A DNA stretch of 64,000 bases from positions 115,580 to 179,579 of the forward strand of contig NZ_SMRT01000010.1 of assembly GCF_004354045.1 (NCBI RefSeq). Direction: 5' to 3'. The notes under the pieces are model-generated. The model saw nothing but the letters and a program-made list of their open reading frames with translations. It made no database searches and was not told the DNA's origin. The position numbers and the translations under genes were made by a program. This DNA is from Paenibacillus piri. Its GTDB lineage: Bacteria; Bacillota; Bacilli; Paenibacillales; NBRC-103111. Below, piece after piece: positions 26,250 through 35,009 of this stretch (position 1 is its first letter; each line of letters opens with the position of its first letter).

Positions 26250-27254
26250 ATGGGGCAACGAGCTAATCTGGTTATCGTTCATCAAGATGGATATGATCTT
26301 TACTATAATCACTGGTGCGCCAACACTCTTCCCCGAGAATTGTTTTGGGGACCCCAGCATGCGATTTCATTTGTAGAGGCACAATCTAAGATAGATGAGA
26401 CAGATTGGTTGGACGATATTTGGGCTGAAGGCGGAGTTGTCATTGATGCAGAGAAAAAACTGCTTTTATTTTTTGGCGGTGAAGAAGAACTATGGAGCAT
26501 TCCATACAGAAGAATCTTCCTAAGGTTAATGCAAAAAGTTTGGGGGGACTGGGAGCTCCTGTGGGCAAATGAGGGTATCGTCGATATTGCAGGATATGTT
26601 GGAGTTTCAAGAGAAGTTGTTTTAACCCGCCAAGATGATGATTTAGCTGAAATAAGTTTAGCTCCACCTGAGGAAAAGGATTTGGTTGATACTATTGTTA
26701 CTATTACTTTTGATGACGAGAAAACACTGATTTTTCCTCTATATGGTGGCATCGAAGGATTTTTGCTGCATGGACCGAAGCTCTTACAGAGCTGCAATAG
26801 ATCCTTTGGCTATAAAGAATTTCATATTGGAGACTGGACAAAGGATTTTCCGTCTTCCGGAGTTCATCTGGACTTCAACAACAAGCAAATGGACATATGG
26901 CATGCGGATACGTTTTCAAATATCATTCAAAGAATGAAAGAGCTGTGGCCAGATTGGGAAATCCTCGAACATAATGATCAATATGAAGTACAAATCCAAA
27001 AAACTTCTGGCCGACTTCATTTTCAAGATATAGATCCAAATGAAATACTGGTTGAAATAACCTCATCTCTTTTGCGCGCGCCGATAAATCCGTTAGATAC
27101 ATTATCTTCCTTGGTCAAAAAGTTACAACAAGATGGTAAAGAAGTATGTGTAAGTGAGTATGCACTTATGCATGGGGACATAAATTTGCCAGAGAAAATT
27201 CGCCAAAACATTATTCAGTACGCAATTTCTGCCCTTGAGATTGATGGGAATTGA
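26250..27254 (+). CDS. Unrecognised 334-residue protein
   Basis: I cannot name a family. The opening MGQRANLVIVHQDGYDLYYNHW and WGPQHAISFVEAQ look conserved. The protein is rich in Trp and acidic residues, has no signal or membrane helix, and appears to hold two related halves (WGDWELLWANEG and WPDWEILEHNDQ both precede a beta-rich part). It could be an immunity-type or ligand-binding protein, but nothing proves it. Start ATG 26250 follows AAGGAG at 8 nt. It lies downstream of the WYL genes with a 141-nt gap. Confidence 0.65.
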   Translation: MGQRANLVIVHQDGYDLYYNHWCANTLPRELFWGPQHAISFVEAQSKIDETDWLDDIWAEGGVVIDAEKKLLLFFGGEEELWSIPYRRIFLRLMQKVWGDWELLWANEGIVDIAGYVGVSREVVLTRQDDDLAEISLAPPEEKDLVDTIVTITFDDEKTLIFPLYGGIEGFLLHGPKLLQSCNRSFGYKEFHIGDWTKDFPSSGVHLDFNNKQMDIWHADTFSNIIQRMKELWPDWEILEHNDQYEVQIQKTSGRLHFQDIDPNEILVEITSSLLRAPINPLDTLSSLVKKLQQDGKEVCVSEYALMHGDINLPEKIRQNIIQYAISALEIDGN

Positions 27255-27370
27255 TCGGTTAAACAGCTTTGGTCTTCCCTAGGTATCTCGGAGAAGTCTA
27301 TTCATACAGACAACACTGCTGACCTTTACCGCGTCGGAGTACAAGCGTGATCAGTAAATCTTTATTAATT

Positions 27371-27868
27371 TCACTTAAAACAATCCTGCCTAAGTTCAAA
27401 GAATATCTTTACTAATGGATGTTCATCGTCACTTAGGACTATTCCTTCAAATCTACGCCTCCCTAGCCTTCTATCAATTAATGAGAATGCTTTATATATG
27501 GGATTATTTGAAGTCAGACTTTCTGAAAATGATGTATTCATATAGTTATCCAGATTGATGAGTATATGACTTGTTTCGTGAACGCCATATCGCATTATTT
27601 CTTCAACCTTTTTGGATTCAATATTTACTTTATAAAAATCATTGTGGAATCCATGTTGAAGTTGAAATGAGTTTAATAATTCATCGGGAACAGGTGTCAT
27701 ATACCAATGGTAATATCCGCCGCCAAAAATCTTTTTTCCGTCTAATGTAATCCATATTTCGCCATAACCGTCATGTGCATCATGATATCGAGTTAAATGA
27801 ATATCAATTCTATTCCTTAGCTCTTCGGTAATAAAACTCTTTAATCTCACCCTTAATTTTGACCACAT
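27371..27868 (-). CDS. SF0329-family-like protein, function unknown
   Basis: A 165-residue protein starting MWSKLRVRLKSFITEELRNR, with TRYHDAHDGYGEIWITLDGKKIF. That opening resembles the small uncharacterised SF0329 family found in Firmicutes and enterics; the match is from memory of the pattern and needs a search. The start at ATG 27868 has AAAGGAAC upstream; the frame remains open to 28021 but without a ribosome site. It is divergent from the next small gene. No reaction is known. Confidence 0.6.
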   Translation of the reverse strand: MWSKLRVRLKSFITEELRNRIDIHLTRYHDAHDGYGEIWITLDGKKIFGGGYYHWYMTPVPDELLNSFQLQHGFHNDFYKVNIESKKVEEIMRYGVHETSHILINLDNYMNTSFSESLTSNNPIYKAFSLIDRRLGRRRFEGIVLSDDEHPLVKIFFELRQDCFK

Positions 27869-27928
27869 AATAAAAGTTCCTTTCAAGTTAATTATCCTAA
27901 TTATATTGTATTGGAGTTGGTTGGAACG

Positions 27929-28255
27929 ATGATGAACATTAAAGTACCCTCGTCTCCACATATGGATAGTAATGATGATCTTGCTCTTAAAATAGTGAAG
28001 AGCATTTTGGATGATATTCAAGGAAGATACGGACTAGATCAAATGATCATCGGTGGCCCGGATCATAAGGAACAAGAAATTATTATTTTGATGTTCGAAC
28101 AGTGGCGACAACTCGTTTCACGTGAGCTTCACGCAAAGGGATTAATCAATGACTGTTATAGGCCAATGGAAAACCATGAAATTGAAAATCTAAGTCTTTA
28201 TGATTTACTGGAAATACGAGAGAAATATTTGCAACTTGATGCTTCAAATACTTGA
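27929..28255 (+). CDS. Small unrecognised protein
   Basis: About 108 residues, acidic and mostly helical in appearance (LALKIVKSILDDIQGRYG, EQEIIILMFEQWRQLVSRELHAKG, LSLYDLLEIREKYLQL). No family recognised. Start is uncertain: ATG 27929 (or the next ATG) with a poor GGTTGGAAC site; TTG 27911 is possible. Divergent from the SF0329-like gene. Confidence 0.5.
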   Translation: MMNIKVPSSPHMDSNDDLALKIVKSILDDIQGRYGLDQMIIGGPDHKEQEIIILMFEQWRQLVSRELHAKGLINDCYRPMENHEIENLSLYDLLEIREKYLQLDASNT

Positions 28256-28308
28256 AAACTGAAGTTAGTTCGATTTATTTTTTGGGGATGGCAATAGCGG
28301 TCTATTCT

Positions 28309-28659
28309 TCAATTATGCTCTTTCCAGCTTAAAACGTTTCTCCATCTTCTTGCTTCTGCAACTTTTTCAATTCGTTCATTACGCCTATCTACCCTTTGGT
28401 GATAAGCATCTCGCTCCTCGGCACTCATTGCCTGTAGTTTTTGAAGATTACTCGTAATCTCAGTATCTCCCCCGGTACCAAGGAGATCACTTTGTTTTTG
28501 ATTAGAGCCCCGCTCTATGCCATCTTCCCAGGCACTTTGGAGTTCAAAAGCAACTTTATCAGCAAGTTCTTCCGTCGGTAGCTCCATTAACGGGGTATCG
28601 AAGATGCCATCAACTACAAGAACAAGAAACTTGCCATCTCTTATTACCGATTTGTACAA
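28309..28659 (-). CDS. Small unrecognised protein
   Basis: A 116-residue protein beginning MYKSVIRDGKFLVLVVDGIFD, with a charged C-terminal helix (AMSAEERDAYHQRVDRRNERIEKVAEARRW). No family recognised. Start TTG 28659 follows GGGGG at about 9 nt. It lies 49 nt after the NADAR gene in the same direction and may belong to that transcription unit. Confidence 0.55.
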   Translation of the reverse strand: MYKSVIRDGKFLVLVVDGIFDTPLMELPTEELADKVAFELQSAWEDGIERGSNQKQSDLLGTGGDTEITSNLQKLQAMSAEERDAYHQRVDRRNERIEKVAEARRWRNVLSWKEHN

Positions 28660-28708
28660 AGTTCCAGCCCCCTTTTTGAATCATATTAGTACCTATCTTC
28701 CAACCAGC

Positions 28709-29428
28709 TTATTCTTCTGCCCTATTCCAATCTGCCGGAGGGGCAAAGTAAGCGTCATATTCTCGTAATGCTTCTTTACTCAACCCTTTTCGCCATTCCC
28801 ATAAATACATAAGATAAGTTTCTCCTGTTCCCATCCTCCAAAACATGCTGTAGGGATGGTGCTCAGGATAGACCAACCATTGTGGCAAAAAGAACTCTGG
28901 CGAATAGCCCTCCTGTTCGCTGCGAACTTCCATCAAAGTTTGGCCGAGCATGTTACGTCCGGTTCCATCCCCGTTGTCACCCCAGAAAGAATCATTGGAA
29001 GTATGCTCAACCAAAATACAATTGCCCGTAGACATCAAGATTTGTTTAACTTCCTGATGTTGTTGAACCTTAGCTCGAACAGCTTCTTTTATTATACTGA
29101 CCTTGCAATCTTCCCAGTCCCTTCTAAGCGGGCGTGTTCGGTCTCTGCCCAATCTTGCTGCTTCCATAGCGGTCGGTGCTAATCGAATGAATTCTTCATG
29201 TTCTGTTCCTACAAACTTCATGGCTTGAAAATAATGCTCGGACGTTGGCCACACTTTCTCTTCTATTTCAATTGGAAGTCGGGCGAAATTGGAAAAGCAG
29301 CCATAAGGCTTGTTGGTTTCGTAAAACCTTATGATCCGTTCCTCCGGCTTTATCTGCAGCAGCTCACGCCTGCGTTCTGCGATTACCCTCTCCCAATGAT
29401 TTTTTAACTCTTCAGGAATATGATCCAT
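28709..29428 (-). CDS. NADAR-family glycosidase
   Basis: A 239-residue protein with the full set of NADAR motifs: YGCFSNFARLPI, WPTSEHYFQAMKF and DSFWGDNGDGTGRNMLGQ. NADAR/YbiA proteins hydrolyse N-glycosidic bonds in riboflavin precursors or remove ADP-ribose from guanine bases. The C-terminal 60 residues (YPEHHPYSMFWRMGTGETYLMYLWEWRKG) extend the usual domain. ATG 29428 has AGAGGTGA 7 nt upstream; the gene starts 5 nt after the ATP-grasp stop, so the two are one unit. Activity on NAD-related or ADP-ribosyl substrates is inferred from family only. Confidence 0.87.
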   Translation of the reverse strand: MDHIPEELKNHWERVIAERRRELLQIKPEERIIRFYETNKPYGCFSNFARLPIEIEEKVWPTSEHYFQAMKFVGTEHEEFIRLAPTAMEAARLGRDRTRPLRRDWEDCKVSIIKEAVRAKVQQHQEVKQILMSTGNCILVEHTSNDSFWGDNGDGTGRNMLGQTLMEVRSEQEGYSPEFFLPQWLVYPEHHPYSMFWRMGTGETYLMYLWEWRKGLSKEALREYDAYFAPPADWNRAEE

Positions 29429-29433
29429 ACTTT

Positions 29434-30348
29434 TCACCTCTCTGGGTTGACCTCTAGTTCCATTATCGATTTATAAAACTGTTCCGGGTCCGCATGACTT
29501 GGAAGTCCTGAGACCTGCCCATCTCCTATCTCAATAACCGTCCATTCTCCGCTTATGGTTTTGGCAATATCCATCGTAAAAAACTGACTAGCCACGCCCT
29601 TTGCTAATTCTATAAACGAGTCGAGATTAGGAGCTTCTTGTTGATAAACCACCTCATCCCAATACCCCATAGACTGAATCAGCGTGTGTTGGAGGAAAAA
29701 TAGCCGGTGCTCATTCGATAAAGGCATACCGCTTTTAGGATGATTGGCGAGCTGCTCCAGTTGAATAAACTCACGAATCACAATACCGCCATTAAGCTCC
29801 GAGCCTTGGCGATCAATGAAGTTTCGAAAAACCGTTTGGGCTCTTTGCTGATCGGAAGCATCTGGTATATAGCAAGCTTCTTCCCATTCATGCTTTCTGG
29901 ACTTTACGTAATCCTTAACCATAACCGGTTTGTTTTTGAATATGCGCATCTTCTCTAACAGAACATCGAAATCATTTGAAAGCTCTTCAATTCCGAGCCA
30001 AATACTCTGTGGGGTTGCTTTTTTAATAGCTTCATAAGAATAAGGAAAATAGTGCCCAATTGTATATTCCATAGGAGAACTGATCAGGACGGCATTTTTC
30101 TGCTGCAGTGCGTAATATAACTTTTCGTAATCATTAGGCTTTAGCATCCATCCCCTATAGATAAACCTCTCCTGGACTTCAAATGTTGGGATCCGCTTAA
30201 CTGCCTTGGTTAAGTCCCCATCCAAAACGGACTCCAGTGAAACCAAATGGACATCCATCCCTAGCTTTCGGGCACATTTGTATTCCTGTTCATATTCCTG
30301 ATCAACAACCTTGCTATCCAAGGGATCAGAACAAAATAGGATCTTCAT
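29434..30348 (-). CDS. ATP-grasp-fold protein
   Basis: A 304-residue protein opening MKILFCSDPLDSKVVDQEYEQE. It has ATP-grasp traits: NKPVMVKDYVKSRKHEW (nucleotide-binding lysine), IVIREFIQLE, and FTMDIAKTISGEWTVIEIGDGQVSGL, where the D/E pair would bind metal. ATP-grasp enzymes ligate a carboxylate to an amine or thiol; the substrate is not evident. Start ATG 30348 follows GGAGGAC; the frame open to 30423 lacks a site. It is coupled to the NADAR gene downstream. Confidence 0.75.
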   Translation of the reverse strand: MKILFCSDPLDSKVVDQEYEQEYKCARKLGMDVHLVSLESVLDGDLTKAVKRIPTFEVQERFIYRGWMLKPNDYEKLYYALQQKNAVLISSPMEYTIGHYFPYSYEAIKKATPQSIWLGIEELSNDFDVLLEKMRIFKNKPVMVKDYVKSRKHEWEEACYIPDASDQQRAQTVFRNFIDRQGSELNGGIVIREFIQLEQLANHPKSGMPLSNEHRLFFLQHTLIQSMGYWDEVVYQQEAPNLDSFIELAKGVASQFFTMDIAKTISGEWTVIEIGDGQVSGLPSHADPEQFYKSIMELEVNPER

Positions 30349-30517
30349 ACGGAGTCCTCCATAAATAAAGTTAACCAAATCGTACCATATCTTGGCAGCT
30401 GCTTGGAGTGAGAAAATAATCATTCAAGCACAATCACCTTTTTAATTTCTGAGAAACATATTTTGATCGACAGCGTTTATATATACAGAAACTAACAAAT
30501 TCAGATGAGGTGAGAGT

Positions 30518-30541
30518 ATGAAGAAATTAGACGGCCTCTAG
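30518..30541 (+). CDS. Possible 7-codon leader peptide
   Basis: MKKLDGL preceded by GAGGTGA at 5 nt and followed 28 nt later by the next gene. It may be an upstream leader, or simply chance. Confidence 0.3.
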   Translation: MKKLDGL

Positions 30542-30569
30542 CTTCCCCCTAAGGAGGTTAGAGAGCCCA

Positions 30570-30857
30570 ATGAGTAATAGCGTAAAAAAATCACCCGTAT
30601 CGACAGACCACCGGACACCAGGTACCCGTTGGAGCAAACGGCAGGCAAGCAAAACCGTTCGTCGCTTTACGGGTGACGTTCAAAACGGAAAATGGTACCG
30701 AAAGCTGTTCTGTTCCTGGAATATTTGCGACTACCGTTTTTACAAAACAAAGCAGCAAGCGATACATGAATGGAAAACATCCCGATGGCTGAGGAACCGA
30801 TTATTGACTCAGGAAGAAGTTATAAAAGATTGGGAAAAGTTCTATAGAAGAAAATAA
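30570..30857 (+). CDS. Small basic protein, unrecognised
   Basis: A 95-residue, strongly basic protein rich in Trp, Arg and Lys (TRWSKRQASKTVRRFTG, NGKWYRKLFCSWNICDYRFY, WKTSRWLRNRLLTQEE). No family recognised; the charge suggests nucleic-acid binding. AAGGAGGT lies 12 nt upstream of ATG 30570, a long spacing. It is flanked by divergent and convergent repair-type genes and followed immediately by a strong hairpin. Confidence 0.6.
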   Translation: MSNSVKKSPVSTDHRTPGTRWSKRQASKTVRRFTGDVQNGKWYRKLFCSWNICDYRFYKTKQQAIHEWKTSRWLRNRLLTQEEVIKDWEKFYRRK

Positions 30858-30893
30858 GCTCAAGCGTCGGTCAGGGAAGCCCGGCGCTTGAGC
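30858..30893. terminator. Bidirectional terminator
   Basis: GCTCAAGCG.CGG pairs with CCG.CGCTTGAGC around a loop of about 10 nt, directly after the stop of the small basic gene. Read on the minus strand the stem is followed by TTATTTTCTT, so it can also stop the KptA-TatD transcript. Confidence 0.85.
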
Positions 30894-30939
30894 ATTTATA
30901 AGCGATTGTTGCTGCCACTCGTTACTATATCCCTTCGAA

Positions 30940-31725
30940 TTAAATACCGAAAAACTCCGCCGCTGTCTCCGTTGTTGCCTTAGCGACCTCTTCTAAAGGT
31001 CTTCCGATACATCGTGCTACGGCTTGCAGGATATGTGGCAGGAATGCAGGCTCGTTCCGTCCATCCGTTGGCTTTTCTTTTAAGTCCCGTGGAGTCAAGA
31101 ACGGTGCATCAGTCTCGATCATAAGCCGATTGGGCGGAATCATTCGTACAAGTTCCCTCAGATGCTTGCCTCTTCGTTCATCGCAAATCCAGCCGGTGAT
31201 TCCTATATAAAAGCCCATTTCAAGGTATACCTTAAGCTCAGACTGAGTTCCTGTAAAACAATGGACCACCGCTTTTTGAACCGAATGTTCCTTAAGAATC
31301 GCAATAAAATCTGAAAATGCCTCCCGCTCATGTAGAAATAGCGGCATGTTTAACTCAAGAGCCAAACGAATTTGCTCGGTGAACCATTTACGCTGGACAT
31401 CCCGCGGCGAGAAATCCCGGTTATAGTCTAGACCGCATTCCCCAATGGCTACCACTTGCGGCAGTGCCGCTAGTTCTTTTAGCTTCGTGATCGTCTCTCC
31501 ATTGCAATTCTTCGCATCATGGGGATGGACTCCCGCAGTAGAGTACAGCTTCCCCTCGTAACGTATGGCATAGCGGGCCGCTTCTATGCTGTTCCTCTGG
31601 CTCGTTCCTGTAATGATAAGGGGTGAAATGTGGTTTGCCATCGCTCTTTCAACGACCTGCTCGCGATCTTGGTGAAAGGAACGATGCATCAGATTGACGC
31701 CAATATCAACGATTGGATGATTCAT
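30940..31725 (-). CDS. TatD-family metal-dependent nuclease
   Basis: A 261-residue TIM-barrel hydrolase of the TatD family (3'-5' exonuclease or DNase, two divalent metals). Metal ligands are recognisable: the first strand has DIGVNL instead of the usual DxHxH, followed by AGVHPHDA, AIGECGLDYNRDFS (Glu), FLHEREAF, VVHCFTG and IETDAPFLTP (Asp). The altered first motif (normally DTHCHL) deserves attention. Start ATG 31725 has AAGGAG at 8 nt and lies inside the end of the KptA gene (20-nt overlap), so the two are coupled. Trimming of RNA or DNA ends alongside KptA is plausible. Confidence 0.85.
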   Translation of the reverse strand: MNHPIVDIGVNLMHRSFHQDREQVVERAMANHISPLIITGTSQRNSIEAARYAIRYEGKLYSTAGVHPHDAKNCNGETITKLKELAALPQVVAIGECGLDYNRDFSPRDVQRKWFTEQIRLALELNMPLFLHEREAFSDFIAILKEHSVQKAVVHCFTGTQSELKVYLEMGFYIGITGWICDERRGKHLRELVRMIPPNRLMIETDAPFLTPRDLKEKPTDGRNEPAFLPHILQAVARCIGRPLEEVAKATTETAAEFFGI

Positions 31726-32308
31726 GATTCGAGTGCTCCTTTTCCCTAGTCTCCATCACCGAGCAGCTTTCAGTCGGCACACGGTCAGCTAACCATACTT
31801 CGTTACCCGCGTAATAGAACGTGACTCCCAGTTGCTTCGCACTCATCGTGTCGATCTTAAGAATCACTAGCTCACCTCTACGACTTCCCGCGAGCGTTGC
31901 AAAATGGGGGCCTTCCGACAAATGAACATACTGCCGGCTCATCGGACTTAGGCCCTCCTTCAAGATCGATGGGAGAGCTTTCTTGTTCGTCCCATGGTAG
32001 AGAATAGCCGGAGGATCAGCCGGAGCATATTGAACTTTATCATGGCTGTGGCCGTACCTTGCTCTTATACGGAATCCTTCGATTTCAAAACGCTGCTTAT
32101 CCGAATTGCGTACAACTTGCTCTATATCTTCCTGTCTCACCAACGCCCATTTCGGCTGGGCTTGAATGGCCTCCAGTAAAGTGCTTAACGTACACGAACC
32201 GTCCACTGGATCTAGGACAATACCAAAATCCTCGGGAGTGTGCCGAAGAATCTTCGTCATCATTTTACTTAAGCTTTTTTCCATTGCTTCATTTAACATC
32301 GCTTCCAC
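31706..32308 (-). CDS. kptA: RNA 2'-phosphotransferase KptA/Tpt1
   Basis: A 200-residue KptA. It transfers an internal 2'-phosphate of RNA to NAD, giving ADP-ribose 1'',2''-cyclic phosphate. The family motifs are all there: KILRHTPEDFGI, FRIRARYGHSH, PAILYHGT, YVHLSEGPHFA, with the Arg-His-Arg-Arg catalytic set visible. First codon is GTG 32308 with AGGA close upstream; ATG 32299 is possible. Next to ligase and Ro genes it fits repair of 2'-phosphate junctions, and its NAD-derived product links it conceptually to the NADAR gene 3 kb away. Confidence 0.9.
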   Translation of the reverse strand: MEAMLNEAMEKSLSKMMTKILRHTPEDFGIVLDPVDGSCTLSTLLEAIQAQPKWALVRQEDIEQVVRNSDKQRFEIEGFRIRARYGHSHDKVQYAPADPPAILYHGTNKKALPSILKEGLSPMSRQYVHLSEGPHFATLAGSRRGELVILKIDTMSAKQLGVTFYYAGNEVWLADRVPTESCSVMETREKEHSNHESSNR

Positions 32309-32408
32309 TTCACTTCCTAATTGCTCTCATTAATCGCATTATAACCTTTTCAAATGCTCGGGGGACGGGAATATTTGGTTAAATCCAAACGTTCCGAGAT
32401 TTCCATGT

Positions 32409-32447
32409 AAAAAAAGATGCCCGAATCAACTGAATGATTCTGACATC
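32409..32447 (-). terminator. Intrinsic terminator downstream of the Pnkp ligase frame
   Basis: On the minus strand GATG.C.GAATCA pairs with TGATTC.G.CATC around a 6-nt loop and is followed by seven T. It lies just past the stop at 32454 and separates this unit from kptA. Confidence 0.85.
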
Positions 32448-32453
32448 CTAAGA

Positions 32454-33668
32454 TTATAGACGCGGATCGATCTCCCGCTCTTGCGCAACTTCAAACAGCA
32501 AATTGGCCGCGATCTCTTTATATGCCTCATGCTCAGGCGCAATCTCTTCAAATGGTACCGCCAGCATTCGCATCCCAAGCTGATACTCATTAAGCGAGGT
32601 GCGAAGCTTTTGATTCACATTCTTTTGCTTGAGCAGCTTGCGGTATTTATGCGGGAACTTGTAATCATACCCGTAAATGATGGATAAATACTCGGGATTC
32701 CGCACCTTCATATAAGGAACCGTATTTCCATCCCACAGCTCGGGTTTGATCACAATGCCCTCCATATGGTTCTCCATCGTAAGCTTGGAAAAGTAACGCT
32801 CAGCATTCTCCAGGCAGTCCGGCTCGGCCAAGTCTAGCGTGAGCGCCTCGTCCTTCGACAGAAAACCGTACATCTCGGAGGTCTTCCATTCCGGGATTTC
32901 TTCCTTACCGTCTTCATAAACAATCTTCAGAACAGCAAACGGCTTATACTCCATGGCTTCGTCTTCCGCATACAGCTCCAGCTGCCTTCTGTACATCTGA
33001 TAAGCCTCTACGTGCTCAGTTAGCGGGACATAAGTATCCCTGATTTCATGGACGTACTTGTAGTTTTGGTACACACTAGGGCCATACTTTTCGCTTAAAG
33101 CAGACTTCGCAATATGATGCTGATCTTTCTCAAACCCGCTCGCTTCATATTCGGCGATGAGCTTGCTAAAGGCTTCCTCAAAACCGTTTTGCTGAAGGTA
33201 CGTCAGCTCTGTCTCCAACGCTTTTTCAATAGGCTTGAACTGCCTTTCGATCAGCCCCTCGCCCAGCGCCTTCCACGGGAGAAGCTCTCCATCCAGAATC
33301 AGCATGGCAATTTTCCGCTGTTCCATAAAACCGCCGAATTTCTGCAGTAGCTTGCCATAAACCTCCGTTAAATCCACATGATTAATCTTGTAACCGTTCC
33401 GGCTGACCGCAAAGCACTGCTCCAGATCTTTATACAAATAAACGTTGCATCTCGAGCCCATATATTTGGGCTGCAGGACGACTTGCTGAACGCCGAGTCC
33501 CCTGAAATAATCGAGACCGCACTTCAACGACTCCAGTTCATTCGTCTCGTCATTCTTGTCCGCCGGAGACATCGTACCTGAGATGAAGTTGATTCTATTT
33601 CGCGAGCAATAGTGGAGCCTGCGAATGTCATCCTCGCCAAGGTCTTGAACGGAAACCTTTCGTTCCAC
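32454..33668 (-). CDS. Pnkp-type RNA ligase module (now a separate frame)
   Basis: A 404-residue covalent nucleotidyltransferase of the bacterial Pnkp ligase kind. Motif I is QPKYMGSR with adenylated Lys68, the KxMGSR form typical of Pnkp. Motif IV is HMEGIVIKPE and motif V is PYMKVRNPEY. A long insert around 150-250 matches the Pnkp-specific module. It is in the same frame as the phosphatase fragment upstream and separated from it by seven codons and a TAG (33690-33692), so it was once the C-terminus of one polypeptide. GTG 33668 lacks a good ribosome site, so expression is doubtful. Pnkp normally needs Hen1 to ligate; none is here. Confidence 0.8.
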   Translation of the reverse strand: MERKVSVQDLGEDDIRRLHYCSRNRINFISGTMSPADKNDETNELESLKCGLDYFRGLGVQQVVLQPKYMGSRCNVYLYKDLEQCFAVSRNGYKINHVDLTEVYGKLLQKFGGFMEQRKIAMLILDGELLPWKALGEGLIERQFKPIEKALETELTYLQQNGFEEAFSKLIAEYEASGFEKDQHHIAKSALSEKYGPSVYQNYKYVHEIRDTYVPLTEHVEAYQMYRRQLELYAEDEAMEYKPFAVLKIVYEDGKEEIPEWKTSEMYGFLSKDEALTLDLAEPDCLENAERYFSKLTMENHMEGIVIKPELWDGNTVPYMKVRNPEYLSIIYGYDYKFPHKYRKLLKQKNVNQKLRTSLNEYQLGMRMLAVPFEEIAPEHEAYKEIAANLLFEVAQEREIDPRL

Positions 33669-33689
33669 CTTGAATAAGGTTTGCAGTTC

Positions 33690-34790
33690 CTAGGTAATCA
33701 TCGCTTGGCGGGACTTCCGGGACTTCATAAACGGTTTATACGAGATACTGACGGAGGTCAACAGGTTGCCGTGTACGCTGCCGGTGTCGATATGAATCTT
33801 ATTACCGATTCGGAAAGACTGCTTGGCCGCGACGTGCCCGAACACGTGGTACGGATGATTTTTGGCCGATTCCTCCTGCAGAAAAGCAAGCTGCCCCTCA
33901 AGAGGCACTTCCCGGTCGATCCGGAAATTCCTTTAATGCCGTATGGAATTCGTATCCAGCTTGCCGATGTATTTATTCCGGCACGGGGCATGAGTGACAT
34001 AGAAGGACGGCCCCCTTGTACCCACATACCGATAAAATGGCTTCGAAATCGAGACCAGGTGCTGAAATTTACCTAGCAGTTCCGGGTCATTCATTAATGC
34101 TTGTGTCGAGTCAAAATACGTGTGGAGCAGTTCTTGGTCAACGCCTTTAATTTCACCCTTATATATACTTGTCGACGAAATTTTCATGATTCCCAAGCAC
34201 GAAGTAAAAGTGCTCCTTATTATCATATAGAAACTCAACGACGTCCTTCGTTTGTTTGCCCTTGTCAATCCAGTCACCAACCAAAACCAGCTTGGTTTGC
34301 TTCAACTTATCGGTCACTACCAGCTTGCCCGCTTCGATCTTGTATCCGTGATCGAGCAGCAGCCCCTTCAAATCGTCCACACATTCATGAACGTCGCCAA
34401 TGATGATGTACTGCTGTTCTTGTGGAAGAATGGTCACCAAGTATGTATCCAAATCCTCAACGATGATTTGGTATTCCGGATTCGCCCTTCCCTCTTCGGC
34501 CACATAAAAGTCTTTAGCACGTACTTTATGAATCTTACCGTATCCCTCGCGGGGCAGCGAACCGAGAACCTCTTTTTTCAGCCGGTTAATGTGGTTCGTG
34601 ATCAGCTTCTTCGAACGCTCCGACGCATAGTAATCCTCCCGCTTCCGGTAATCGAAGACGATGACTTCGAGGTTGTAGTTGTTTTGAAACGCAATCTCCT
34701 TCACCTTGGTCCGAAAATCCTCAGACAACCCGGAAGATAACGTCCAATTGCTGACTTTCTTGCCACCTAACTGCCTATTAGGGACTTAAA
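33690..34790 (-). pseudogene. Pnkp kinase-phosphatase part, degraded
   Basis: The remnant covers the end of a polynucleotide-kinase domain (LSEDFRTKVKEIAF, VIVFDYRKREDYY) and a calcineurin-type phosphatase (IIGDVHECVDDL, LVGDWIDKG, VLGNHENFVDK, then VFGHVAAKQSF and IDTGSVHGNLL). There are four lesions. The 5' part with the P-loop is missing beyond about 34790. A frameshift at about 34165 sits in a TATATATA tract. A TAA stop lies at 33933-33935 inside an otherwise intact frame, and a TAG stop at 33690 precedes the ligase. All catalytic phosphatase motifs that remain look intact, so decay is recent. Confidence 0.8.
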
Positions 34791-35009
34791 ATTTTTTCTC
34801 AATATTTGATTTACAGACTCTGTGTTAACACCTTTTATTTTTGAAAGGTAGCATCCCCACAACACTTAACAACAATCTTTACATATTCTTAATGGCGGAA
34901 AAATACTCGGTTAATAATTCGTGATTATAATCAGGAATGAGCAATATAAAGCAAAAAAAAATAATTATTCGCAGAATTGAACATTGAGCTATGTGAAAGG
35001 AGGAAGTCT

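Noticed and set aside
27265..27352. Frame reading LGISEKSIHTDNTADLYRVG, possibly from a transposase
   Set aside because: Too short and without flanking support; resemblance not specific.
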